From the NCBI RefSeq assembly GCF_000003855.2, contig NW_003101673.1:1943695-2007694 (forward strand): 64,000 bases of DNA, given 5' to 3'. Position numbers and translations under genes: made by a program. Position 1 is the first letter of the stretch, and each line of letters begins with the position of its first letter. Source of the DNA: Blastomyces gilchristii SLH14081. Lineage: Eukaryota; Ascomycota; Eurotiomycetes; Onygenales; Ajellomycetaceae. The notes under the pieces are model-generated. The model saw only the letters and a list, made by a program, of their open reading frames with translations, was not told the origin of the DNA and made no database searches. Shown in pieces: positions 44,959 to 57,399 of the stretch.

Positions 44959-46797
44959 ATGTCTAAAGATGAGGAGAAAATTAACAGTGTGGTGCCGTCT
45001 CCGGGCAGTGACCCCAGCGAGACAAGCTCCCTCGATGAAGATGCCGTGAAACTCGCGGCCATGGGCTACACCCAGGACATGAAGCGCAAGTTCTCGCTGT
45101 TCTCCCTGCTCGGCGTGGGCTTCTCGCTGACCAACTCGTGGTTCGGCATGTCTGCGTCCCTGATCACTGGCATTTCGTCGGGCGGGCCGCTGCTGGTCAT
45201 GTACGGTATCCCGTGGATTGCATTTATCTCGAGTTGCGTGGCCATCACGCTGTCTGAACTCGCGAGCTCTATGCCCAATGCTGGAGGCCAGTATTTCTGG
45301 GCGAACGAGCTGGCGTCTCCGAAATATGCAAACTTTGCGTCTTATCTGACCGGTTGGTTTGCGTGGACGGGGAGTATTTTCACCTCTGCCAGTGTTGCGC
45401 TGGCGTTGGCCTCTGCGGGCGTTGGAATGTGGCAGCTTGGACATCCTGACTTGTAAGGAATTTTTTTTTTTTCCTCTCCCCCCCCTGGGTCTAATTCAAT
45501 TTTAAAATACCGAGTATTGAAATTCCCTCTCTCTACACTGGACCATAGTTAACTAGAAAACTTACAGCGTCATCGAATCCTGGCACATCGTCGTCGCCTA
45601 CCAAGTCATTAACGCATGGTGCTTCCTCTTCAACTGCGTAGGCAAACTCCTCCCCAAGGTCGCAGTGACCACCCTCTATCTCTCTCTCATGTCCTTCACG
45701 GTGATCATCATCACCGTCCCGTCCAAGGCCCCCACGCACCAGGACGCCAAATTCGTCTTTGCCACCTTCATCAACAACACAGGCTGGAAATCCGACGGCA
45801 TCGCCTTCATCGTCGGCCTCATCAACCCCAATTGGGTCTTCGCCTGTCTTGACTCTGCCACCCACCTTGCCGAGGAGGTCGCGAGCCCGGAGCGCTCCAT
45901 CCCCATTGCCATCTGCGGTACCGTCGCCATCGGCTTCACCACCGCCTGGTTCTACTGCATGTCCATGTTCTTCAGCCTGAGTGACTTCGAGACACTCATC
46001 AGCACGCCGACCGGCGTCCCCATCCTCGAGCTCTTCCACCAGGCCCTGAACAGCAAAGCCGGCGCCATCGCCCTGGAATCCCTGGTCCTCTGCACCGGCT
46101 TCGGCTGCCAGATCGCCTCGCATACGTGGCAGTCTCGCCTGTGCTGGTCCTTTGCGCGCGACCGCGGCCTCCCGTTCCACAAGCACCTGTCCCAGATCCA
46201 CCCCAAGCTCGACGTGCCGCTCGTGGCGCATGCATCCAGCTGTTGCATCGTCGGTGTACTGGGACTGCTGTATCTCGGCTCCTCCACCGCCTTTAACAGC
46301 ATGGTGACTGCATGCATTGTCCTGCTGTATATCTCGTATGCCATTCCCATTATCGCGTTGCTCATCCGCGGCCGGGATAACATCAAGCACGGCCCCTTCT
46401 GGCTGGGGAAAATTGGCCTTTGTGCAAACATTGTAGTTCTTTTGTGGACTGTGTTTACCATTGTTATGTATTCGTTCCCTTCGGTTTATCCCGTCAGGAC
46501 TTCCAGTAAGTTATACTACCTTTGGGGGTTTAACCCTAGACCCTACGACTAACGCCCACCCCCCCCCCCCCCCTTCCCCTTCTTCCCAAAAATTTGCGAA
46601 GTAGCACCATAGGTCAGATAGCTAATCATATATTTCCAACTATAGACATGAACTACGTTTCCGCCGTCTACTTCGTCGTTGTCGTCATCATCGTCGCCGA
46701 CTGGTACCTGCGTGGTCGACGAGACTACCGTGGCCAGCATGAGCGCCACGAGGAAGTAGAACAGTTCATGAACAGGAGAACAAGCGTTGTGCAATAG
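44959..46797 (+). CDS. APC-family amino acid / choline-type permease
   Basis: Exons 44959-45452, 45568-46505 and 46646-46797 give 527 residues. The N-terminal tail is acidic and Ser-rich, ending LAAMGYTQDMKRKFSLFSLL, the usual start of the fungal GABA/choline permease group. About 12 hydrophobic segments follow, for example LLGVGFSLTNSWFGMSASLI, PLLVMYGIPWIAFISSCVAI and FYCMSMFFSLS. The motif SELASSMPNAGGQYFWANEL is the conserved APC TM3 region, and DSATHLAEEVASPERSIPIA the TM6-7 loop. The last exon encodes the final TM segment and a charged tail. Substrate is uncertain: choline, GABA or another amine are the options for this clade. Confidence 0.88.
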
Positions 46798-47654
46798 AAA
46801 AAGAAGGCAATTAGATTTACACGCTTATTTGTTTTTCTTTTTCGCACTTGTCTGTTTGTTAGCTTGCGTGTTATCTTGCTGGACGGTTTCAATGGTAGTG
46901 GCATGGGTAGCTACTATTTGCGAGAGAACTAAATATACCCCACCCCCCCCCCCCCCAGGCAAAAGGCGGACCATCGATGAGTTGCATATGTAAATATAAA
47001 AAAAGTGCAGAACTATATTACCGTTCTACCATATGAATATAAAACACAGAATATTTATACACAACGTATTATTAACCTATCTCGATTACAAGCCACCAAC
47101 TCTAAAAACCAAGCTAGATGCGCCAATTCCCCTGCCAAGCCACTGATGCTCTGGCCAGGGATGATCTTTGAACGAGCGCTGGTGAAAAAAGAAGAAAAAC
47201 ACTCCCTGGGCAGTTATTTGATTCTATTTCCCCCCTGATATTTAGTATAGGAGCAACACAAATAGCTTGTAGCTTGCACTGCTCAAGTTTGCCTCTCAAC
47301 AGTACACACTGTGTCTGAACATGTGACCCCTGTAACCTACCTACGTATATCCATGGATGGCAAAAGGAGAACATCAACCAAATCATCAATTCTCAAAATA
47401 CACAACACAACACAACACTTCCTCCAAGCACCATCCCCACCAGTATTGGCACACAACCATCACAAGCATCAATCCACCCTTCCTCCACAGGCGGGACATC
47501 CAAGACGGCTGGGGAGTCTTCCCCTGCCTCCTCCCCCCAGCGCCCCCTCCCCCCCCTTCCCCAGCATCAACACAACCATGCCGCCTCCCCCCCCATCCAC
47601 CACCCCCAGCCCCCAAACAGACAACATCCCCCTCAGCTAGCATCGACACCAGCC
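46798..47654. other. Intergenic / uncertain 5' region of the beta-glucosidase gene
   Basis: C-rich runs lie near 46948-46959 and 47520-47600. Two overlapping Pro-rich frames (47311-47640 and 47357-47848) could be leader sequence or a missed N-terminal exon. The second runs into an Asp-rich stretch. I could not choose between them. Confidence 0.4.
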
Positions 47655-50600
47655 GTGATGGAGATCACATCAGCAGCAAGGTGGTGGTGGACGACGACGA
47701 CGACGACGAAGACGACGAAGACGACGCGGCGGAGGGTATGGCGTCTACTCATCCTGCCGCTCGTGGTCGTTGTGTTGGTGGTGTTAACGATTGTGCTATC
47801 GGTGCTTGGGGCGAAGGGGATATTGGGCGGCAAGGGGATAGATGGTGAGGGAGATGATGGGCGGATGAGGGTGGAGACGAGGGATGGGGTGAGTGAGTTT
47901 TATTTGTTGTTTTATATTTGTTTGTTTGTTTTTCATTACTTTCTTTGCATTTATTTATTGTGTGTTTATTCATTACCATTTCTGTATATCTCTTTTTTTT
48001 TTTTTTTTTTTGGGGGCATCTACTGCTATGACTTTGATCGGTTCACCTTAAGGTGCTATCTATTTTATTTCAAACCCATCGATATATCGATAACTATAGT
48101 TAATTTAAATTAAAAAAGAAAGAAAAAAGAAAGAAAAAAGAAAAAAAGCTAACGTAAGTTATATATCTAGTTATCAAGGCCGTGGTATCCATCTCCGCGA
48201 GGTGGAACTGTCCAAAGTTGGACTGAAAGCTACGAAAAAGCCCAGGAGTTAGTGGGTAGAATGAGTGTGGTTGAAAAAGTGAACGTCACTACTGGTGTGG
48301 GTTGGCAGATGGGGCTCTGCGTTGGAAACACTGGTATGTCAAATATTCTTTTCGCACTTTATTCAAGGCTCTCCTTATATAATGGGATAGGGCCCGCCGT
48401 GATTTAATTTTTGTCGATTTGGTTTCCTCATATTCGAAGCAATCATACCTCTCTTAAAAGGTAACATAAATGGTCGCATGCTAAGTCGCTCAGGTCCGGC
48501 TAGCTCGGTGGGCTTCCCATCGCTTTGTCTGCAAGATGGGCCTCTAGGCATTCGCTTTGCAGATAACATCTCCGCGTTTCCTGCCGGTGTTACCGTCGGT
48601 GCGACATGGAGTCGTGACTTAATGTACAAGAGGGGTTTTGCGCTGGGGAAAGAAGCTCGACTTAAAGGAGTCAATATCCTTCTTGGCCCGGCTATGGGTC
48701 CTATTGGTGTCTTGCCTGCGGGGGGCAGGAATTGGGAAGGCTTTGGCTCGGATCCTGTCCTCCAGGGCGTTGCAGCCGCAGAGACCATCCGCGGAGTCCA
48801 GGATAATGGAGTAATGGCGACCGCTAAACACTACGTGCTCAACGAGCAAGAGCATTTCCGCCAGGAGGGTGAATGGGGGATACCGATTGCGATGTCTTCC
48901 AACATTGATGACCGTTCACTCCGCGAGGTGTATGTGTGGCCATTCGCGGAAAGTGTACGGGCGGGCGTCGCGAGTGTGATGTGCGCGTATCAGATGGTCA
49001 ATAATTCCTATGCCTGCCAAAATAGTTTGATTTTGAACGGCATCCTCAAGGATGAGCTTGGGTTTCAAGGCTTCGTCCAGTCGGATTGGTTGGCGCAACG
49101 GAGCGGGGTTGCCAGTGCACTTGCTGGTCTGGATGTCTCAATGCCTGGTGATGGCCTGGGGTGGGCGGACGGCATTTCCCTGTGGGGCCACCACTTGACG
49201 CAGGCTGTCTTGAATACATCTGTGCCAATGGATCGATTGAATGATATGGCGACGAGGGTAGTGGCCTCTTGGTACCAATTGAAACAAGACTCCTGGGCGA
49301 AACCGCCCCCGGACGGGGACGAGGGACCAAATTTCTCGTCTTGGACGCATGACAGAATCGGTCGATTGCACCAAGGCAGCCCGGATGACGATGCCAAATG
49401 TGTTGTTAACCAATACATCAATGCGCAAGGTGAAGGGGATGATGCCCATGGCCCACTTGCGCGTGAGATTGCAGCCGAAGCCACAATTTTGCTCAAGAAT
49501 GAAAACGGATTCCTACCACTTTCCAGGGACGGCCCAGGACTATCAGATGAGAAGTATCGCATCGGCATTTATGGAGAGGACGCCGGAGCTGGCGATGGAC
49601 CAAACGCTTGCGCGGACAGAGCGTGTAACCAGGGCACGCTGGCGTCCGGTTGGGGTAGCGGAGCTGTCGATTTCCCCTACCTAATAACGCCGTGGAAAGC
49701 TCTAAGCAGGGCGTTCAATAACAAATCCACAACGGTATCCGGGTATCTGACAAATGATCGGACTCCACCAGAGGATATGCGTGATAAAGACTTGTGTCTT
49801 GTTTTCGCGAATGCGGACTCTGGCGAAGGGTTCGCAAGTTGGAAAGACATCCGTGGTGACAGGAATGACCTCATACTCCAGAAGGGCACAGACAGCCTTG
49901 TTTCTCAGGTAGCGACAGAATGTGGTGCTGGCAATGGCAGCACAGTTGTGGTGATCCATTCTGTTGGGCCTGTGATCGTTGAGTCCTGGATCGACCTCCC
50001 GGGAGTCAAAGCAGTGCTTCTAGCGAACTTACCTGGAGAAGAGAGCGGAAACGCGCTGGCTGATATTTTGTTCGGCGATGTGGACGCCAGTGGCAGACTG
50101 CCATACACCATGGGCAAAAACCTTACCGATTATGGCCCTGAAGCTGGAATCCTTTATAAATCCGATGATGTGATTCCGCAAAAGGATTTTTCCCACGGCC
50201 TATACATCGACTACCGCTACTTCGACGCCCATAACCTAACGCCGCGATATGAGTTCGGTTACGGCCTCTCATACACCACCTTCAACCTATCCAACCTGAT
50301 CCTCAGACCGTTGAAATCCAAAACTCCACTCCCGTCTCCCAGACCGAAAGAAAATTCTCCACCATGGTACAACACAACAATCCCCAACGTTGAATGCGCC
50401 TTATTCCCAGAGAAATTCAGGGTTCTTACCAAATACATCTACCCGTACTTATCTTCTGTAGACGACATCAAACGAGAGCCCCCATACGAATACCCGAAGG
50501 GATACGACGAAGCCCAACCCCCCTCACCCGCTGGAGGAGGTGAAGGCGGCAATCCATCCCTCTTCGAGCCATTTGTGACGGTCAGTGTCACTGTCAGTAA

Positions 50601-51009
50601 TACGGGGACTCGTGTCGGGAAGGAAGTTGTGCAGGTCTATGTGTCGTTCCCTGAGAACGTGCTCGACGAACCTATACTCGACAACAATAGCAGCAGCAGC
50701 AGCAACAGCAACAACAACAACAGCAGCGACAGCAGCAGCATCAGCAACAGCCCAAACAACAACAGCACCACGACCAACCCGAGCCACAACAGCACCAGAA
50801 CCGTGGATTTCCCGCTGCGCGTGCTCCGCAATTTCAACAAGGTAGAGGTGCAGCCCGGGCAAAACGTAACTGTGAGCCTGCCGCTGACACGCAAGGACCT
50901 GAGTTACTGGAGTGCTGTGAATCAGAACTGGGTGATGCCTGTTAGCGGCAAGTTTCAAGTGTGGGTGGGGAGGAGTTCGAGGGACTTGCCGCTCATGGCG
51001 GAATATTGA
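47655..51009 (+). CDS. bglE: Membrane-anchored beta-glucosidase, GH3 (bglE type)
   Basis: Hydrolyses terminal beta-glucosyl residues. Exons 47655-47888, 48171-48333 and 48494-51009 give about 970 residues. A hydrophobic segment near the N-terminus (LLILPLVVVVLVVLTIVLSV) after Arg-rich sequence predicts a type II membrane anchor rather than a signal peptide. GH3 motifs are GFPSLCLQDGPLGIRFADN, GGRNWEGFGSDP, ATAKHYVLNEQE, and GFVQSDW with the nucleophile Asp at about residue 330. The C-terminal GH3 domain and a fibronectin III-like module (VSVTVSNTGTRVGKEVVQVY) follow, interrupted by an Asn/Ser-rich insert. The start is uncertain, because the Thr-rich N-terminus overlaps an Asp-rich alternative frame. 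Confidence 0.88.
50682..50799 (+). repeat. AGC/AAC trinucleotide tract inside the beta-glucosidase gene
   Basis: Encodes an Asn/Ser run inside the C-terminal module. It keeps the reading frame. It also carries many N-x-S/T sequons. Confidence 0.85.
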
Positions 51010-51407
51010 CGACGTGGGTGGGGGGGGGAAGGCGGCAATGAAAATGCATGCACGGGATGGAATGAATTGATGAATTGATGAAATTAATTAATGATTGAAT
51101 ATGATGTGATGTATGCTATAAGATGAGTTAATGTTAATGCTGTCTGTCTGTCTGTCAGCATGATTATTTGTATTTAATCTGGTCCAACATATGAGATGGA
51201 ACTTGACTAATAATAGATAACCTGCTGGATAGACAGGCCCAATATTAAATGTGATAATGAGATGAATAATAATGAATGTTAATTAATTAACCCTATGAAG
51301 AAGGAATGATGGATGGATAAAAAGAAAAACAATAACTTCAAGTATCAAAAAAATATTAAAATATAAAAAAAAAAAAAAGAGAGAGACCAATGTGGTTAAT
51401 TTTCATC
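51010..51407. other. Beta-glucosidase 3' flank
   Basis: G-rich run (51017-51026), ATTAATTA and GAATGATGG-type short repeats, then an A-run that serves as the tRNA terminator on the minus strand. No gene. Confidence 0.55.
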
Positions 51408-51548
51408 TAGACCAAGTGGGATTCGAACCCACGACCCCCGCATCACTGAGGAATGTCATATGAGTTCAGGCCACACCAAAACCAAAGAGCTCTGGGCGCT
51501 TCTGAGAATCATATAAGAACGGAACGCTAACCACTGCGTCACTGGTCT
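51408..51548 (-). tRNA. tRNA-Ile (anticodon UAU, tentative), with 68-nt intron
   Basis: On the minus strand the acceptor arms AGACCAG and TTGGTCT pair over 7 bp (one G-U). The D arm is ACGC / GCGT, and the T arm is GTGGG, TTCGAAT, CCCAC. The anticodon loop reads C-T-TAT-A, giving UAU, and the 3' half resumes after about 68 nt with A then TGCGG. The anticodon stem has four of five pairs. The intron contains TCATAT, complementary to ATATGA across the anticodon, as in the anticodon-intron helix recognised by tRNA splicing endonuclease. A long T-run (plus 51366-51378) provides a Pol III terminator. The anticodon identity rests on loop position, so I keep it tentative. Confidence 0.78.
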
Positions 51549-52091
51549 AATGTTTAGCCCTACAGAACGGCCCGATTCACTTTATGCTCACGCCGGTGGC
51601 GGTGGCGGGGGGGAAAAGTATAATTTGAAACCTCTGCGGGGAAGAAGCATGTGAAAATGCTAAATTATAAAATAAATATAAAAATATAAAAATATAAAAA
51701 AATAAAGTGAAATCCTCCATTGTACCCCGTAGCGGGAGGAGTATAGTACAAGTATAGTACTGCGTACTTATAGATAGCCATGTGTAGGTTGGTTGGAGAT
51801 TCTCTCCCCCGGGAGGAGGAGGTACCTAGCTAATAATAAGCTCCTGAAGGAGAGAACCTCTAGCTACATTGGTTGACAAAGTATTTTTCAATATCTCCCC
51901 AACTCTTCTTGTTTTCCACGTTTAGTTTACTATTATTTAAGTTTATTAGATTTCTCCTCTTGTGCTAACAGAATATATATATATATATATATATATGAGC
52001 TATATAAGCAACTGCTCGCTTTCCAGTTCCCACCAAACTACTTGTTTCAGGCTGACATTTCACCCTGGTTTCTGAGGTACGTCATTCTTTC
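51549..52091. other. Intergenic between divergent tRNAs
   Basis: AT-rich with A-runs (about 51660-51710), a near-palindromic GAGTATAGTAC region (51738-51763) and a (TA)n run (51972-51995). No gene. Confidence 0.55.
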
Positions 52092-52178
52092 CGCTGGTCG
52101 TCTAGTTGGTTTATGGCACTGGACTGTAATATCTTTCTGCGATCCAGGTGTCGTCGGTTCGACTCCGACCCAGCGGAG
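52092..52178 (+). tRNA. tRNA-Tyr (GUA), with 12-nt intron
   Basis: The acceptor arms CCGCTGG / CCAGCGG pair perfectly and carry the eukaryotic tRNA-Tyr C1:G72 pair with discriminator A73. D arm GTC / GGC. Anticodon stem CTGGA / TCCAG with loop C-T-GTA-A. A 12-nt intron (52131-52142, TATCTTTCTGCG) lies one base after the anticodon, the canonical site. T arm GTCGG, TTCGACT, CCGAC. A T-run at 52188-52202 is the terminator. Confidence 0.93.
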
Positions 52179-52202
52179 CAACACCTTTCCCTTTTTTTTT
52201 TA

Positions 52203-53354
52203 TTTTTTTTATTTTTTATTTTTTTATTTTTATATACAAAAAATCCCCTAAACTTACGCAGTAGAGCTTGATTCGGAGGTGTCTTGGCGTCGTAGTTTCA
52301 TTTGTTTGCAATGGTAGTTATGGTTGCAGACAGACTACAAGTTCTAACATGAGAGTTTACTAGTTCAAACATCTGAGCAGATTTTTTGGCTGGAAGCTCT
52401 GTCTGTATGGGGGAAAGAAAACATATATTCATATCAATTGCATAATTAATTTGCCCTCGCATCTGTTGCCGCCAGTTCGACCGCAATAAATAATAATAAT
52501 AATAATGCATTTGGCGTTTGAAGCAAGCTGCAAAATGTTGTTGTAAGTTATACATAACCCGCAGCCCGGGGAATACCGGAGCAGAGTGCGGGGGACCAAG
52601 CACCAGTAAAAGTAATAATAAGTAATAATATTACTTTGAAGGTCCAAGTACGTTTACATACCATACAGAGCAGAATCACTGACAAGTACAGCAGGGGATA
52701 TATGGAAATATGGAAATAATATATAAAGTAGTTAACTACATCAGTAAGTCGGCCGAGAAAGGCAGTAGAAGTAACTATTTAAGCAGTGTTTGGCCTCAGT
52801 AACTTTTTTGCCTGTGAGAAACTTCCCGCTCATCCATTTAAGAAACAGAATAATCATAATAATAAATATTTAAGACAATCATAGCTCTCTTATTATTACT
52901 CTCTCGACCGAATAACTAGAATAGGGATCACAGATTAATTAATTAATTAATTCGGGGTTAAACAGACTGTGGTCTGGCCCGCTTTCCACCTTGCTTGCTC
53001 TGCTTTCGCCTCCTGTTTTTTATATTATTATTGCATGTGCCGCGGCAAAAGAAAAGCTCTGACGTTATCCCGAAGTTGACGCTTTCTTGCTCTGTTTTGT
53101 TCTGTTGTTCTGTTGAGTTACTCATTATAAATAAAATAAATACCTTTTCTTTCCCCATTTTATAATAATAAAAAACCTAGATGACTTGATAGCTATAAAT
53201 TATTATCGTGCTTGTCTACTTCTTGCTCAATACAATCTTTGTCGGAAGGAAGAGGTTATCACTCTCCTCTCCTATACAATACAGAGATCTATCTACATAC
53301 ACATACACACATACATACAGCTATTATTATTATTAGCTATACAATCAACTCACA
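52203..53354. other. Intergenic before malate synthase
   Basis: AT-rich, with AATAAT-type repeats at 52488-52505 and 52613-52632 and ATTAATTA repeats near 52936. The malate synthase leader has CATA repeats (53293-53320). No gene. Confidence 0.55.
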
Positions 53355-55515
53355 ATGGCAACTGTCGACACCCTCCTCAAGGACGTGGCCATCCTCGGCC
53401 CTCTGAACGACCAAACCCGCAAGATCCTCACCAAGGACGCCACTGCGTTCCTCGCCCTCCTGCACCGCACTTTCAATCCCACCAGAAAAGCCCTCCTCCA
53501 GCGACGCATCGACCGTCAAGCTGAGATTGACCGCGGCACCCTCCTAGATTTCCTCCCAGAGACCAAACATATCCGTGAAAATGATGCCTGGAAGGGAGCC
53601 CCTCCCGCTCCAGGTCTTGTTGACCGCCGTGTGGAAATCACAGGCCCAACTGACCGGAAAATGGTCGTGAATGCGTTGAACTCTGATGTGTATACTTATA
53701 TGGCTGATTTCGAGGGTGAGTGGTTTTTATTTATATCTTTTGTACATGTTCTTGCTTTTGTGGAAGTAAACGTTGGTTTTTGGCCTCGGGCTTGGAGGAA
53801 GCGCAGAAGGTGGATGCAGTTTTGATATTGCTGGCGGTTGTCTGAAATCGGCGGGATAAAGAACAAGAACTGGAATCCAGCTAACATAAGATTCAATTTC
53901 GCAGACTCAAGTGCTCCCACCTGGGAGAACATGGTCAATGGCCAGGTTAACCTGTACGATGCCATCCGCAGACAGGTTGATTTCAAACAAGGTGGAAAGG
54001 ATTACAAGCTGCGCACCGACAGGAAACTCCCAACCCTCATTGCCCGCGCCCGAGGCTGGCACCTTGAGGAGAAGCATATGACGGTTGATGGTGCTCCCAT
54101 GTCCGCCAGTCTTTTCGATTTCGGTCTCTATTTCTTCCACAATGCCAAAGAGCTGGTCAGCCGGGGCACTGGCCCTTACTTCTATCTCCCCAAGATGGAA
54201 TCTCACCTTGAAGCCCGTCTGTGGAATGACGCTTTCAATCTGGCGCAGGATTACATTGGCATGCCTCGCGGCACCATCCGGGCCACTGTTTTGATTGAGA
54301 CTATCTCTGCTGCTTTTGAGATGGACGAGGTGAGTTGATGCCTGCTACTCTTTCTTTTTTTTCCCAATCGGGTAATACAACGTCCTGTGCGAGAAGTTTT
54401 TTCTTTTTTCTAACGGGACCTCGAAACCAAATCAGATCATTTACGAGCTCAGAGAACACAGCTCTGGCTTGAACTGCGGCAGATGGGACTACATCTTCTC
54501 CTTCATCAAGAAATTCAGACAGAACCCCAATTTCGTCCTCCCAGATCGCTCAGATGTCACCATGACTGTTCCTTTCATGGATGCCTACGTCAAACTCCTC
54601 ATCAAGACCTGCCACCGACGAGGCGTTCACGCCATGGTAAGCAATATCTGAAAATCCCCTCCTCCCCCTCCTCCCCCCCCTTTACTCCTTTCTCTAGAAT
54701 ACCCACTCACTAACTACCAAAATATAGGGTGGAATGGCCGCTCAAATCCCCATTAAAGACAACCCGAAGGCCAACGACGCCGCCATGGCCAGCGTGCGTG
54801 CTGATAAGCTCCGTGAGGTGCGCGCCGGCCACGACGGTACCTGGGTCGCCCATCCCGCATTGGCCAAGCTTGCCACAGATATCTTCGACCAATACATGCC
54901 CACCCCGAACCAGCTGTTCGTTCGCAGGGAAGATGTGCACATCACCGCGAATGACCTCCTGAACACCAATGTCCCCGGCAAAATCACCGAAGAGGGCATC
55001 CGCAAGAACCTGAACATTGGCCTGTCGTACATGGAGGGCTGGCTCCGTGGAGTTGGATGCATCCCCATCAATTACCTTATGGTTCGTCCCCTACCAGCGC
55101 AAACACGATTGAAACAAACACACTCCCGTTTCCTATCCCATTGTTGCCCCAGGCAGAAATAACCCAGCTTCAAAAAAAAAAAAAAAAAAAGAAAAAAAAG
55201 AAAAAAAAAAGAAACTAACAATCCCCCTTTTCAACAATAACAGGAAGACGCCGCAACCGCCGAAGTGAGTCGCAGCCAGCTCTGGCAATGGGTCAAGCAC
55301 AACGTCACCACGGCCGAGGGCAAGCGCGTCGACAAGGGTTATGCCCTCAAGCTGCTGCAAGAGCAGACCGACGAGCTCGCCAACAAGGGCCCCAAGGGCA
55401 ACAAGTACCAGCTTGCTGCCCGCTACTTTGCCGGCCAGGTTACCGGCGAGGATTATGCTGATTTCTTGACATCGTACGACCTCCTTCTCCCCCCTTTCTT
55501 TCTTTCTTTTTTTTC

Positions 55516-55546
<31 letters not shown>

Positions 55547-55699
55547 CTTCTTTCCCCCCCATCTCATCTCACCTCACCCCGGAGACATTCTTTTCTTTTC
55601 TCTTCTCTCTTTTGTTTCCCCATTTATTTCTAACGCCTTAACTCTTGCAGGCTCCTTTACAACGAGATCTCCGCCCCCGGTAGCGCTGCCAAGTTGTAA
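53355..55699 (+). CDS. acuE: Malate synthase, peroxisomal (glyoxylate cycle)
   Basis: Condenses glyoxylate with acetyl-CoA to malate. Exons 53355-53715, 53905-54329, 54436-54636, 54728-55081, 55244-55473 and 55651-55699 join in frame to 539 residues, the usual length. Motifs: [52 protein letters not shown] and [20 protein letters not shown], with the catalytic Arg and the Glu that ligates Mg. [17 protein letters not shown] follows. The C-terminus AKL is a peroxisomal targeting signal type 1. This enzyme supports growth on acetate and fatty acids, in keeping with the acyl-CoA and methylcitrate genes elsewhere in the window. Confidence 0.96.
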
Positions 55700-55783
55700 A
55701 AGATTTAACGCTTTCCGCCTCCGATGACGCAACGACAGTGTACAGCCAATACAATATGCTTGATGGAAGTAGTAAATATACCA

Positions 55784-55824
<41 letters not shown>

Positions 55825-57259
55825 TAAAAAAATAAAAAAATAAAATAACAGCAAAAGCCGGGCCCCCCAACCTGCCGAAAGAAAGATGGATGAAGCCGCT
55901 TGATGGGTTGGGAGGGGAGGAGAGGGCGACCTTGTTCGTTGGGTTGTTATTTTTCAAGGAAAAGTGAAATTAAATAAAAATACGAAGTAAAAAAAAAAAC
56001 AAAAAAATGTCAAAAAACGAATCCGGAACCGGAGAACAAGAAGGGGAAGGACAAATTATAATTATTTCCTATATATGTATATTTATTCCCAACCAAATGT
56101 TCTTATTTCCTACTATTTTTTTTCTTTTTATTGGTTTTGAGGGTAACCTGAACACAATTCACAGAGATTGATTACAGCTAGTTAGTTTCTTGCCACTATA
56201 TTTACTCTTTCCATGAAATGAATTTATATCACGTCTGTACTCTATAGATAGATCTAGCTGCCTCCCTAGCTACCTGCATTAGTAGGCCAAGGCTGACCTG
56301 AACCCTCAATGTGTCGGCCGGCGCTTCGACGAACACCAAGGAATTTGGCATATTTAGTGATGGCGAGAGTGGTGGGATTGCGATTGCAGTCACCACCAAT
56401 GGTTTCGAAATATCGCTCCTTTATTGTCTGCTCGTTTGCACAGTCTATCTAGTCTGGCATTCCCCTCAACCTGGCCGGAACTCCACGCCCATTATTTACT
56501 AGCACGGGCAGTGTTCTGCTCAGCGCTTCTGCCAACACGCGGACTTCATCAGAGTACCGAGTACGCCTCTCTCAAAGGAACTTGAACCTATGTCGGGACG
56601 CGAGTGTGAGTTTTTACTCAGCCATAGTATGTATGCTCATTGGGATCTTCTACTAACCATCGAAGCATTGTTTACCTACACTTCCGGTCGATGGCTGCAC
56701 CTTGACAAGCCGTAGCGTGATGCGCGCTACATCAAATTCAACTTTGATCGCCTGTGTGCGAGGGTACTTTCTCTGTGCCCTTCTGCCACTTCCATTGAAA
56801 GCTACGAGAAGGTTGGGGGGGGGGGGGGTTAGTAAAGCATTCATTATGGAAACCATCAGCGGGAGACGGGTCGTTGCGAAGCTTCCCATGTCCGTTGCTG
56901 GACTAGCAACATATGTGACTAGCTCAGAAGTTGCAACGATTAGTTACTTATTTACTGTAAGAATAAGAGATGTACATGTACATGTACATAGTAAGGTGTG
57001 TTCAGAGCTGGATGTTAACTTGTGTCTACAGTGCAACGCCACACCAAAATACCAATTCTAGCTCTTCTAGACTAGAGCGATGACCCTACTAACCCCGTTG
57101 GCTTCTCATACCTCATACATTAATTATTATGGACCATGCGGGCAGAGTTGCATTGCAGGACGTAATGGGATGAGCTGCCACCAGACAAGAAAGTAAAGAC
57201 AATTGGTGCAATCTGCACAAGCATTGCACCAATATCCAAGTCCAATTTTCCTGCCTATG
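55700..57259. other. Gene-poor stretch
   Basis: A/T-rich to about 56280 with an (AT)n run (55793-55818), then mixed sequence with a G13 run near 56816-56828. No gene recognised. Short frames at 56311-56502 and 56702-57061 have no recognisable features. Confidence 0.5.
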
Positions 57260-57344
57260 TGTAGGCTACTGGGGCAAAAGAGCTCAGTCACCACCAGCGC
57301 ACTGCTGGTAGAAGGGCCGATCAACCCGGGACCCCCAACACTAT
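57260..57344 (+). repeat. Dispersed repeat, copy 2 (partner at 27771)
   Basis: Same orientation as copy 1, 29.5 kb away. It ends about 55 bp before the first recognisable part of a phosphotransferase pseudogene. Confidence 0.85.
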
Positions 57345-57399
57345 GGCAGTCTCTATTTTGCGGACACGGCATTTGTCAATGCTGGTTCGAAGCAGAAGC

